In this document: positions 53,784 to 61,644 of the stretch, piece after piece
How positions within the stretch are numbered: position 1 is the first letter of the stretch
Layout of the letters: the number at the start of each line of letters is the position of its first letter
NCBI GenBank assembly: GCA_035439445.1
Contig: DAORKG010000004.1
Coordinates: 85,232 to 149,231, forward strand
Length of the DNA stretch: 64,000 nucleotides
Direction of reading: 5' to 3'
DNA from: UBA4416 sp035439445
Lineage (GTDB): Bacteria; Bacteroidota; Bacteroidia; B-17B0; Aurantibacillaceae
Made by a program: the position numbers and the translations under genes
Notes under the pieces: model-generated
Database searches by the model: none
Seen by the model: the letters and a program-made list of their open reading frames with translations, nothing else
What the model was told of the DNA's origin: nothing

Positions 53784-54170
53784 ATGGCTAATCAAAATCC
53801 AACTGAGTTAGAGTTCGCAACTGTTTTTAAAGACAAAAACGGAATTATTATTACGATGAAGGATTATAGAAAGTTGGATCAATACGATGTAATTAACATC
53901 AATCTAGCTATTAGACATAAAGCTAATGGTATGCCTGCATTAAAGCTGTTTGACGCTCGTGCCAAATGGAGTATGGATAAAAAAGCAAAAGAGCGAGCTA
54001 AATTAGAACAGGATTCCTCTGTTACAAAGGCAAGGGCTATAGTAGTTTCTAATTTAGTAACAGCAACTTTACTAAAATTCTTAGAAAGCTTTAGTACACA
54101 TAAACACATGCAGAAAGTTTTCCTAGAGTATAATGATGCCTATGATTGGCTTTTGAGTTTAAAAACTTAA
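53784..54170 (+). CDS. STAS/SpoIIAA-like protein (DUF7793 type)
   Basis: A 128-residue cytoplasmic protein. The pattern of an N-terminal strand pair (EFATVFKDKNGIIITMKDY), a central KLFDARAKWSMDKKAKERAKLEQ, then AIVVSNLVTATLLKFLESF and a C-terminal VFLEYNDAYDWLLSL helix is that of STAS-like proteins of Bacteroidota. Related domains act as anti-sigma antagonists or sensors, but no phosphorylatable Ser was identified with confidence. It stands alone 416 bases before the nos operon on the same strand; co-regulation is possible but not shown. Confidence 0.55.
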   Translation: MANQNPTELEFATVFKDKNGIIITMKDYRKLDQYDVININLAIRHKANGMPALKLFDARAKWSMDKKAKERAKLEQDSSVTKARAIVVSNLVTATLLKFLESFSTHKHMQKVFLEYNDAYDWLLSLKT

Positions 54171-54479
54171 TATTTAAATGCCACGTCATTTTAACTAATA
54201 GAGCCTTAAGGACACTTAAACTTCCCCCAAAGATTAAAGTTCTATGATCACAAAGGGATTATTTATCAAGATTGCTCAATACGGTTGTTTTTAATAATAA
54301 CCAGTATGCAAAATATTAAAATATAATTTAACTTCAAGATAACATCCTCACTTTATCTCAGTTATAAAAGTGATAGAAAAACTGAATCTCACTTAATTTT
54401 ATATAAGTTGTTTTTGAATTAGATTATCTGTAGAATAAACTTTCAATATATCTTTATAATTCATATCAAATTTTATAAT

Positions 54480-54495
54480 TATGATTATAATCATA
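54480..54495. promoter_or_regulatory. Distal FNR-like operator palindrome
   Basis: TATGATTATAATCATA is a perfect 16-base palindrome. The half-site ATGAT-N4-ATCAT resembles the FNR/CRP-family consensus TTGAT-N4-ATCAA with the outer base changed. Its centre is exactly 45 bases upstream of the second palindrome's centre. Confidence 0.7.
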
Positions 54496-54523
54496 TATTA
54501 TAATGACAATAATCTATTTGAAT

Positions 54524-54541
54524 TTATGATTGCAATCATAA
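54524..54541. promoter_or_regulatory. Proximal FNR-like operator palindrome
   Basis: TTATGATTGCAATCATAA is a perfect 18-base palindrome with the same ATGAT-N4-ATCAT core as the distal copy, differing only in two central bases (GC versus TA). Its centre (54532.5) lies about 41-43 bases before the start expected from the -7 element, the class II activator position. Confidence 0.75.
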
Positions 54542-54543
54542 TT

Positions 54544-54570
54544 TTGAACCCGAACAACAAGCTAACTTTG
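54544..54570 (+). promoter_or_regulatory. nos operon promoter
   Basis: TTG (54544-54546), 16 bases, TAACTTTG (54563-54570) fit the Bacteroidota -33/-7 pattern, with spacing slightly short, as expected for a promoter that needs an activator. Transcription would start near 54574-54577, about 12 bases before the ATG. Confidence 0.6.
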
Positions 54571-54586
54571 TTAAAAAATTCTAATT

Positions 54587-55072
54587 ATGAAAAAATTAAT
54601 CATTATCTCATCATTCGCTGTTTCGGCTCTACTAATTAGTTGTGGAGGCGAAGAAAAAAAATCTACTGAAACTCAAGCAACAACTCAAGAACAACCACAA
54701 ACGGCAGCTCCTGAATCATACGATCCTAAGAGAGGCGAAGGAAAATGGACAGCAGAGTCATTGGCTCTGGGCGATAAATTAGATGCTGCTATGGCAACAG
54801 CCGGAGAAACAGCATCAGGTGTTAAATGTGGCTCTTGTCATAAATACACTGATGAAAAACTTGTTGGACCAGGTTGGAAAGGAGTTACTACACGTAGAAC
54901 TCCTGAATGGATTATGAATTTCATTACTAATCCAGATCCTATGTTAGATAAAGACCCGGAAGCACAAGCTATGCTGGAATTATGTTTAGTTCGTATGCCA
55001 AATCAAAGCTTAACAGACGAAGAAGCTAGACAGTTATTGGAGTTTATGCGTAAAAATGACGGTTTAAAATAA
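54587..55072 (+). CDS. Cytochrome c lipoprotein of the nos operon
   Basis: A 161-residue monohaem cytochrome. Lipoprotein signal KKLIIISSFAVSALLISCGG anchors it by Cys to a periplasmic-face membrane. After a Glu/Gln-rich linker, the haem site is C81-G-S-C-H85 (KCGSCHKY); the distal Met is probably in LVRMPNQSLTDEE. It is the first gene after the promoter and 5 bases before nosZ, where clade II nos clusters often carry small c-type cytochromes. It most likely delivers electrons to NosZ. Confidence 0.88.
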   Translation: MKKLIIISSFAVSALLISCGGEEKKSTETQATTQEQPQTAAPESYDPKRGEGKWTAESLALGDKLDAAMATAGETASGVKCGSCHKYTDEKLVGPGWKGVTTRRTPEWIMNFITNPDPMLDKDPEAQAMLELCLVRMPNQSLTDEEARQLLEFMRKNDGLK

Positions 55073-55077
55073 AAAAT

Positions 55078-57069
55078 ATGAAAAACAATTTAGTTACTTT
55101 AGCTGTGGGCGGTACACTTATCGCAGCAGCGTTACAATCATGCAAACCCCAAAATACAAGTAATGTTGTTACGGGTAATGCAGCAGTAAAATCGTATGTT
55201 GCCCCTGGCAAATACGATGAGGTTTATAATTTCGTGAGTGGTGGATTTAGCGGTCAGATGAGCGTTTATGGTTTACCAAGTGGGCGTTTATTCCGTGTTA
55301 TTCCTGTGTTTTCAGTTGATCCTGAAAAAGGTTGGGGATATAGTGAAGAAACAAAACCAATGTTAAATACATCGCACGGTATGGTGCCATGGGACGATTT
55401 ACACCACGTTCAGTTATCAAAAACAAATGGTGATGCAGATGGTCGTTGGGTATTTGGTAATGCAAATAATACACCCCGTGTAGCTCGAATTAGTTTAAAA
55501 ACATTCAGAACAGAAGAAATTATTGAGTTACCAAATAGTGCCGGTAATCACTCTTCTCCTTTCTTAACTGAAAATACGGAGTATGTTGTAGCGGGAACTC
55601 GTTTCAGTGTTCCGCCGGATGATGTTAATGGAGATGTGCCTATTAATTCTTATAAACAAAACTTTAAAGGCTATTTAAGTTTTATTAGTATTGGCAAAGA
55701 AGACGGTAAAATGGATGTGGCTTTTCAATTAGAATGTCCAGGTGTTAATTTTGACCTAAGTCGTGCAGGTAAAGGAAAATCTCATGGTTGGTTCTTCTTC
55801 TCTTGTTATAATACCGAACAAGCTAATACTTTATTGGAAGTTAATGCGTCACAAAAAGATAAAGATTTTATCATGGCCGTTAACTGGAAAAAAGCTGAAG
55901 AATACATTAAAGCTGGAAAAGGGAGAAAAGTTGCAGCAAAATATGCACACAATGTGTATAGTGATGTAACTCACTCTGCAACTTCTGAAATTAAAAACGA
56001 AGTTACTGTATTAAATGTAAGAGATTTTCCGGATGTATGTTATATGATTCCTTGTCCTAAATCTCCTCATGGTTGTGATGTTGATCCAACAGGAGAGTAC
56101 ATTGTAGGAAGTGGTAAATTAGCAGCTTTAATTCCTGTATTTAGTTTTGATAAAATTCAAAAAGCAATTGCTGCTAAAACGTTTGATGGTGCTTATGATG
56201 GATTACCTATTATTAAGTATGAAGCAGCTTTACATGGAGAAGTTAAAAAACCGGGATTAGGGCCTTTGCATACAGAGTTTGATGCTAAAGGAAATGCATA
56301 TACTTCATTCTTCGTTTCTTCAGAAGTTGTTAAGTGGAATATTAAAGAATTAAAAGTGGTTGATCGTGTACCTACTTTCTATTCAGTTGGTCACTTGTGT
56401 GTGGTTGAAGGAGATTCTAAAAATCCTACAGGTAAATATTTAATCGCATATAATAAAATTACTAAAGATCGCTATTTACCAACTGGCCCTGAGTTATCTC
56501 AAAGTGCACAGTTATTTGACATTAGTGGAGATAAAATGGAAATGATTTTAGATTTTCCAACAATCGGAGAACCTCACTATGCCCAAGCAGTGTTAGCAGA
56601 AAAAATTCAGAAAAATCAAGTTAAGATTTTCAAAATTGATGAAAACAAACATCCTTATGCAACTAAAGGTGAATCTGAATCTAAGGTTGTAAGAGAGGGG
56701 AATAAAGTACATGTTTATATGACTTGTGTTCGTTCTCACTTTGCACCTGATAATATTGAAGGAATTAAAATGGGAGACGAAGTGTATTTCCATATTACAA
56801 ACCTAGAACAAGATTGGGATGTTCCTCACGGATTTGCAGTTAAGGGCGCTGTTAATGCAGAGTTATTAATAATGCCGGGTGAAACTCAAACTTTAAAATG
56901 GACTCCTGATAAAGTAGGAATTTCCCCGATTTACTGTACAGATTTTTGTAGTGCTTTACATCAAGAAATGCAAGGATATGTTCGTGTATCTCCTGCGGGA
57001 AGCAATGTACCATTAGTTTGGAGCCTTGGTACAAATCAACCAAAGGCAGATGAAGCTCCTGCTAAATAA
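55078..57069 (+). CDS. nosZ: Nitrous oxide reductase, clade II
   Basis: A 663-residue periplasmic enzyme reducing N2O to N2. The N-terminus NLVTLAVGGTLIAAALQSC is a Sec lipoprotein-like signal without twin arginines, marking the clade II (atypical) group. The seven-bladed propeller carries the CuZ histidines (DDLHHVQLS with His109-His110, SPHGCDVDPTG, GPLHTEFD, SVGHLC, IGEPHYAQ). The C-terminal cupredoxin has the full CuA set C620-TDF-C624-SAL-H628-QE-M631. It is followed by an intrinsic terminator-like hairpin, so downstream genes may be transcribed at a lower level. Confidence 0.97.
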   Translation: MKNNLVTLAVGGTLIAAALQSCKPQNTSNVVTGNAAVKSYVAPGKYDEVYNFVSGGFSGQMSVYGLPSGRLFRVIPVFSVDPEKGWGYSEETKPMLNTSHGMVPWDDLHHVQLSKTNGDADGRWVFGNANNTPRVARISLKTFRTEEIIELPNSAGNHSSPFLTENTEYVVAGTRFSVPPDDVNGDVPINSYKQNFKGYLSFISIGKEDGKMDVAFQLECPGVNFDLSRAGKGKSHGWFFFSCYNTEQANTLLEVNASQKDKDFIMAVNWKKAEEYIKAGKGRKVAAKYAHNVYSDVTHSATSEIKNEVTVLNVRDFPDVCYMIPCPKSPHGCDVDPTGEYIVGSGKLAALIPVFSFDKIQKAIAAKTFDGAYDGLPIIKYEAALHGEVKKPGLGPLHTEFDAKGNAYTSFFVSSEVVKWNIKELKVVDRVPTFYSVGHLCVVEGDSKNPTGKYLIAYNKITKDRYLPTGPELSQSAQLFDISGDKMEMILDFPTIGEPHYAQAVLAEKIQKNQVKIFKIDENKHPYATKGESESKVVREGNKVHVYMTCVRSHFAPDNIEGIKMGDEVYFHITNLEQDWDVPHGFAVKGAVNAELLIMPGETQTLKWTPDKVGISPIYCTDFCSALHQEMQGYVRVSPAGSNVPLVWSLGTNQPKADEAPAK

Positions 57070-57084
57070 AAAATAGAATCATTT

Positions 57085-57127
57085 AAAGGGAGCAGTTTTA
57101 TTTCATTAAACTACTGCTCCCTTTTTT
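57085..57127 (+). terminator. Terminator or attenuator directly after nosZ
   Basis: AAAGGGAGCAG (57085-57095) pairs perfectly with CTGCTCCCTTT (57114-57124) and runs into T residues. It lies 15 bases after the nosZ stop and 21 before the next start. As the rest of the nos genes follow on the same strand without another visible promoter, partial read-through is likely. Confidence 0.85.
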
Positions 57128-57147
57128 TATACTTAAAAATTGAAATC

Positions 57148-57726
57148 ATGAAGAATAATATATCCATATTGTCAAGAATTTTATTGATAATATCAGCCGG
57201 TTTATTAGTCTATTCTGTATATGTTCCTATATGGCAAATTGACTTAGATGCACCACAATATCCTGAAGGACTTAACTTGAAAATTTTCGCTGATAAATTG
57301 GGTGGTGATGTCGACATTATAAACGGATTAAATCATTATATAGGTATGAAAACACTACATACCGAAGACTTTATAGAGTTTTCGATTCTTACTTATATTA
57401 TCTTTTTTTATGCGCTATTTGCAATAGTAACAGCAGCACTAGGAAAGAAAAAAATATTATACTCCTTATTTACACTTTTTGTTTTATTTGGAATTATAGC
57501 AATGGTAGATTTCTGGAGATGGGAATATAATTATGGACATGATTTAGATCCACATGCCGCAATTATTGTTCCCGGAATGGCATATCAACCGCCGCTTATT
57601 GGATTTAAACAGTTACTTAATTTCGGTGCTTATTCTATTCCTGATACAGGTGGCTGGATGTTTATTGGTAGTGGAGTATTAATGTTAATAGCGGTAATTA
57701 AAGAAGTAAAATTTTCAAAAAAATGA
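57148..57726 (+). CDS. NosB-like membrane protein of clade II nos clusters
   Basis: A 192-residue integral membrane protein with four hydrophobic helices (ILLIISAGLLVYSVYVPIW, FSILTYIIFFYALFAIVTAAL, YSLFTLFVLFGIIAMVDFW, GGWMFIGSGVLMLIAVI). Between helices 1 and 2 lies a periplasmic loop with PQYPEGLNLKIFADKLGGDV and NGLNHYIGMKTLH. Its position right after nosZ and its topology match the NosB proteins described for atypical nosZ clusters. Its job (electron transfer or maturation) is not known. It overlaps nosL by 4 bases. Confidence 0.7.
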   Translation: MKNNISILSRILLIISAGLLVYSVYVPIWQIDLDAPQYPEGLNLKIFADKLGGDVDIINGLNHYIGMKTLHTEDFIEFSILTYIIFFYALFAIVTAALGKKKILYSLFTLFVLFGIIAMVDFWRWEYNYGHDLDPHAAIIVPGMAYQPPLIGFKQLLNFGAYSIPDTGGWMFIGSGVLMLIAVIKEVKFSKK

Positions 57727-58163
57727 GAACATTAAAAAAATTAAATCTATTGTTTAGTGCTACTACTTTTGTTTTGTTAGTTGCTTGTGGTCATTCAGGG
57801 CCAGAAACAATTAATATTAATAAAGACGACTGTGATAATTGTAAAATGTCAATTTCAGACAAGCGCTTTGCCTGTGAATTAGTTACTGAAAAGGGAAGAG
57901 CGTATAAGTTTGATGATGTGACGTGTATGATGAGTTACAGAAATGATAATAAGGATAAAATGACAAATGCTCATTTTTATATAAATAATTATTTACTACC
58001 TAACGACCTATTACTTTCAGAGAAATTAACTTTTGTTGAAGGTGAAAATGTTAGTAGTCCAATGGGTGGTAATATAGCTGCTTTTACAAATAAAGATAGT
58101 GCAGAAGCATATTCGGCTAGATGGAATGCTAAAATAATTAACTGGCAAACGATAAATCGATAA
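57723..58163 (+). CDS. nosL: Copper chaperone lipoprotein NosL
   Basis: A 146-residue lipoprotein (LLFSATTFVLLVACGH) that supplies Cu(I) for the CuZ site. The copper-binding C37-DN-C40-K-M42 motif and KRFACELVTEKGRAYKFDDVTCMMSY are characteristic of NosL. It starts inside the stop of the NosB-like gene (ATGA overlap) and nosD begins 1 base after its stop, so translation is coupled. Confidence 0.92.
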   Translation: MRTLKKLNLLFSATTFVLLVACGHSGPETININKDDCDNCKMSISDKRFACELVTEKGRAYKFDDVTCMMSYRNDNKDKMTNAHFYINNYLLPNDLLLSEKLTFVEGENVSSPMGGNIAAFTNKDSAEAYSARWNAKIINWQTINR

Positions 58164-58164
58164 T

Positions 58165-59400
58165 ATGAAAATCCGGCCCTACATATTAGCGCTCATTTTC
58201 CTTTCTTATCAGATGGAAGGGCGTCAGCTTTATGTAGGTACTGATAAAGAATATCGTTCCATAAAAATAGCTATTCAGCAAAGTAATAATGGAGATAGTA
58301 TTATTGTAACTGGTGGAATATATAAAGAAGGAAATATCATAATCGATAAATCAGTTTCCTTAATTGGCAAAAATCTGCCGGTTTTAGACGGGCAAAAACA
58401 ATACGAAGTGGTATCGATTAAGGCTAATTATGTTTTACTGTCAGGTTTTAAAGTCCAGCGCTCAGGGTATGCTACACTTAATGATCCTGGAGGAATAAAA
58501 ATATACGATAGCCATCATGTTTCTATATGTAACAATGTATTGGACGATAATTTTTTTGGAATTTATTTACAATATAGTAAACATTGTGTTATTAAAAACA
58601 ACAAGCTTATCGCATACGGTGTTGAGGAACAACAAATAGGTAATGGTATACATTGCTGGAAAAGTGATAGTTTACAAATAGTTGGAAATACCATTTCCGG
58701 CCATCGTGATGGTATTTATTTTGAATTTGTAACGAATTCAATTATTTGGAGAAATATCTCAACCAATAATATTAGGTATGGTCTGCATTTTATGTTTTCT
58801 AACAATGATGCTTATATTTCTAATGTTTTTAAAAATAATGGGGCAGGGGTTGCCGTAATGTTTACTCATAAAGTAAAAATGTTTAATAATACTTTTGAAG
58901 AGAACTGGGGAGATGCAGCTTATGGATTAATGCTTAAGGAAATATCCGATAGTTACATTATCGGAAATAACTTCAGAAGAAATACTTCAGGTATTTATAT
59001 GGAAGGGACTAATCGTATTAAGGTTGAAAAAAATGTTTTCGAATCGAATGGTTGGGGCATGAAGATACAGGCAAGTTGCATGGATAATGAGATTACCCAA
59101 AATAATTTTATTGGTAATACATTTGATGTTAGTACAAATGGAAGTTTAGTGTTAAATACATTCAATTCTAATTATTGGGATAAGTACGAAGGATATGATT
59201 TAAATAAAGATAAAGTTGGAGATGTTCCATACCATCCGTTAAGTATTTTCTCTATCATAGTTGAGAAAAATCCACCAGCTATGTTATTGTTCAGGAGCTT
59301 TATGGTTACATTACTTGATAAGTCTGAGAAAATCATGCCTAGTTTAACGCCTGATAATTTTATTGATAATACACCTTTAATGCATTCATTGGCTTTATGA
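58165..59400 (+). CDS. nosD: Periplasmic NosD (parallel beta-helix)
   Basis: A 411-residue exported protein of the NosD family; NosD with the ABC transporter NosFY is needed to build the CuZ centre. A short signal (KIRPYILALIFLSYQ) leads to beta-helix turns rich in Asn and Gly: ICNNVLDDNFFGIYL, IVGNTISGHRDGIYFEF, IWRNISTNNIRYGLHFMFS, RNTSGIYMEGTNRIKVEKN. The C-terminal NSNYWDKYEGYDLNKDKVGDVPYHP is family-specific. It overlaps nosF by 4 bases. Confidence 0.93.
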   Translation: MKIRPYILALIFLSYQMEGRQLYVGTDKEYRSIKIAIQQSNNGDSIIVTGGIYKEGNIIIDKSVSLIGKNLPVLDGQKQYEVVSIKANYVLLSGFKVQRSGYATLNDPGGIKIYDSHHVSICNNVLDDNFFGIYLQYSKHCVIKNNKLIAYGVEEQQIGNGIHCWKSDSLQIVGNTISGHRDGIYFEFVTNSIIWRNISTNNIRYGLHFMFSNNDAYISNVFKNNGAGVAVMFTHKVKMFNNTFEENWGDAAYGLMLKEISDSYIIGNNFRRNTSGIYMEGTNRIKVEKNVFESNGWGMKIQASCMDNEITQNNFIGNTFDVSTNGSLVLNTFNSNYWDKYEGYDLNKDKVGDVPYHPLSIFSIIVEKNPPAMLLFRSFMVTLLDKSEKIMPSLTPDNFIDNTPLMHSLAL

Positions 59401-60110
59401 TAGAAATTAATAATTTACATAAGAATTTTGGAAAGTTGGAGGTACTAAACAATGTCAATTTATCGTTTAATAAAGGAGAGTGTATTGCTTTAATAGGACC
59501 GAATGGCTGTGGAAAAACAACATTAATAAAAAGTATTTTGGGAATGGTTATTCCCACTAAAGGTACGATTAAAGTTAAAGGGGAGTTGGTTTCGAAAAAT
59601 TATCAGTACCGTAAACAAATTGGTTATATGCCGCAAATTGGTCGTTATCCTGATAACATGACGATTGGTCAAATTATTGATATGATTAAAGATATTCGTA
59701 AATCAGATCAGCTTTTAGACGAAGAATTATTGCATCAGTATTTGTCTAATGATATGTTTGACAAGCGTATGCGAACATTATCAGGAGGAACTACACAAAA
59801 AGTAAGCGCAACATTAGCCTTTTTATTTAATCCGGATATTTTAATTCTGGATGAACCCACTGCTGGCCTAGATCCCTTAGCATCTGAGATTTTAAAAGAA
59901 AAAATTATCGCAGAAAAACAAAAAGGAAAACTCATTTTAATCACCTCACATTTGTTAAGTGAATTAGATGAATTAATTACTCATGTTGTATTTATGCAAG
60001 AAGGACATGTTAAGTTTCATAAAACCATTTCAGATTTAAAAGAAACAACGGGAGAAGAAAAAATATCGAAAGCGATTGCAAACGTTTTAAGAAATAAAGG
60101 CAATGAATAG
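59397..60110 (+). CDS. nosF: ABC transporter ATPase NosF
   Basis: A 237-residue ABC ATPase. Walker A GPNGCGKTT, signature LSGGTTQKVSATLAF, Walker B LILDEPTAG and a switch His (SHLLSEL) are all present, so it is active in sequence. It pairs with NosY and NosD in assembly of NosZ. Its ATG overlaps the nosD stop, and its stop overlaps the nosY start by 8 bases. Confidence 0.94.
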   Translation: MIEINNLHKNFGKLEVLNNVNLSFNKGECIALIGPNGCGKTTLIKSILGMVIPTKGTIKVKGELVSKNYQYRKQIGYMPQIGRYPDNMTIGQIIDMIKDIRKSDQLLDEELLHQYLSNDMFDKRMRTLSGGTTQKVSATLAFLFNPDILILDEPTAGLDPLASEILKEKIIAEKQKGKLILITSHLLSELDELITHVVFMQEGHVKFHKTISDLKETTGEEKISKAIANVLRNKGNE

Positions 60111-60870
60111 AATAGTAAAGTTTATAGTTTTAGATATTTTAAAAAACAAAATAGTATTGGTTTACACGCTTATTTTGGCAGTGTTAGCATGGAGCGTATT
60201 TAGTTTAGAGGATAATAGTACAAAAGGAATTTTAACTTTATTAAATGTTGTATTATTAACTGTTCCCTTAGTTTCTGTAATTTTTTCTACCATTTATTTG
60301 TATAATAGCTCAGAGTTTATTGAACTGTTGCTGAGTCAACCCATTAATAGATCTAAGATTTGGTGGAGTTTATTTTTCGGATTGGTAATCTCATTATTAC
60401 TATCCTTTTTTATTGGAGTAGGGATTCCAATTTTAATATATGCTCCTGGAGATGTTGGCTTTATGATGTTGTTGGTAGGCTTATTTATTTCTACAGTATT
60501 TGTATCTATTGCTTTTTTGAGTTCTATAATAACACGTGATAAAGCTAAAGGAATTGGTATATCAATTATGTTATGGTTGTTTTTTGCATTATTATTCGAT
60601 GGAATTGTACTGTTTTTATTATTTCAGTTAGCCGATTATCCTATTGAAAAAATGATGGTAGGAATTACAGCTTTAAATCCAATTGATTTAGCCCGCATAT
60701 TAATTCTTCTGCACTTAGATGTATCTGCAATGATGGGATACACCGGCGCAATTTTTAAAGATTTCTTCGGAACATCTCTCGGTGTGGTATTGGTCTTTAT
60801 TATTTTGTCTTTATGGATAGCAATTCCATATTGGGTGTCTCTTGTTAAATTTAAACGTAAAGATTTATAA
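60103..60870 (+). CDS. nosY: ABC transporter permease NosY
   Basis: A 255-residue ABC-2-type permease with six hydrophobic helices (IVLVYTLILAVLAWSVF, GILTLLNVVLLTVPLVSVIF, GLVISLLLSFFIGVGIPILI, LLVGLFISTVFVSIAFLSSI, MLWLFFALLFDGIVLFLLF, VVLVFIILSLWIAIPYW). TLLNVVLLTVPLVSVIF...ELLLSQPINR and LNPIDLARILILLHLD are typical of NosY. It completes the NosDFY unit; no nosR or nosX is present, as usual in clade II clusters. Confidence 0.93.
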   Translation: MNRIVKFIVLDILKNKIVLVYTLILAVLAWSVFSLEDNSTKGILTLLNVVLLTVPLVSVIFSTIYLYNSSEFIELLLSQPINRSKIWWSLFFGLVISLLLSFFIGVGIPILIYAPGDVGFMMLLVGLFISTVFVSIAFLSSIITRDKAKGIGISIMLWLFFALLFDGIVLFLLFQLADYPIEKMMVGITALNPIDLARILILLHLDVSAMMGYTGAIFKDFFGTSLGVVLVFIILSLWIAIPYWVSLVKFKRKDL

Positions 60871-60941
60871 GCATGAATTTATAATTGTTTCAATAACTAT
60901 AAGTATCACGTTTCAATAAATTAAAACAATAAGAATTACGC

Positions 60942-61313
60942 ATGAAAAAAGATATTTTAAATAGAAAAGATATTGAAAAACTAGTGAATCTTTTTTACGA
61001 AAAAGTGAAACAGGATAAAATTATCAGTCATTTCTTTTCAGATGTTGTGAAAGTTGATTGGGAGCAACATTTACCCATCATGTATCGTTTTTGGGAAAAT
61101 GTGTTGTTTTATACCGGTAATTATAACGGAAATCCTATGCAACAGCATTTAGCAATACACTCAAAACATCCTTTTACCATTAAAGATTTTACTCAATGGA
61201 CAATACTGTTTAATGAAACAGTAGATGAGTTGTTTGAAGGAGAAAATGCAGAGTTAATTAAACAGAGAGCGCAAAGTATCAGCACAATAATGCAAATTAA
61301 AATGTTTAAATAA
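60942..61313 (+). CDS. Group 3 truncated haemoglobin
   Basis: A 123-residue trHbIII-type globin. Landmarks are DIEKLVNLFYEKVKQDKIISHFF at helices A-B, FWENVLFYTGNYNGNPMQQH, and the proximal-His region LAIHSKHPFTIKDFTQW. Group 3 globins bind NO and O2 and often protect against nitrosative stress. It lies 71 bases after nosY on the same strand, so it may have its own promoter or share the nos transcript. No FNR-like palindrome is seen before it. Confidence 0.88.
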   Translation: MKKDILNRKDIEKLVNLFYEKVKQDKIISHFFSDVVKVDWEQHLPIMYRFWENVLFYTGNYNGNPMQQHLAIHSKHPFTIKDFTQWTILFNETVDELFEGENAELIKQRAQSISTIMQIKMFK

Positions 61314-61316
61314 CAG

Positions 61317-61643
61317 TTAGTACAAGCCTAACTGCTTCTTTCCATTTGGTGTAATAAAATCCCTTGTCCATTCAGGTTGCCATACTAATTCCAGTACAAG
61401 TTCACTTTTTGGGTAATATCTATTGATACATTCTTTTATTTGAGACATAATCAAATCTCCCATCGGGCATCCTTTTGTAGATAAAGTCATAACTATATGA
61501 ATTTTATTGATTTCATTATTATAGTTAACCTTATAAATTAAACCTAAGTCTACTATATTGATAGTAACTTCCGGATCAATAATTTCTTTTAGATTATGAA
61601 GGATGTCTATTTCAATTTTATTATTTTCAGTATATAAGTTCAT
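61317..61643 (-). CDS. DUF59/MIP18 metal-sulfur cluster assembly protein
   Basis: A 108-residue cytoplasmic protein of the SufT/PaaD/MIP18 family: LHNLKEIIDPEVTINIVDLGLIYKVN, STKGCPMGDLIMSQIKE (the conserved Cys) and LVLELVWQPEWTRDFI. Such proteins help insert or repair Fe-S clusters. It is 1 base downstream of the membrane-protein gene and ends 3 bases from the convergent globin. In this setting it may repair clusters damaged by NO. Confidence 0.9.
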   Translation of the reverse strand: MNLYTENNKIEIDILHNLKEIIDPEVTINIVDLGLIYKVNYNNEINKIHIVMTLSTKGCPMGDLIMSQIKECINRYYPKSELVLELVWQPEWTRDFITPNGKKQLGLY

Positions 61644-61644
61644 G

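Larger units (their letters stand above)
54171..54586 (+). promoter_or_regulatory. Upstream control region of the nos operon
   Basis: 416 gene-free, very AT-rich bases between the STAS-like gene and the cytochrome c gene. The distal part (54171-54470) shows no clear structure. The proximal part holds two palindromic operators (54480-54495 and 54524-54541) and a -33/-7 promoter (54544-54570), all upstream of the ATG at 54587. Confidence 0.7.
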
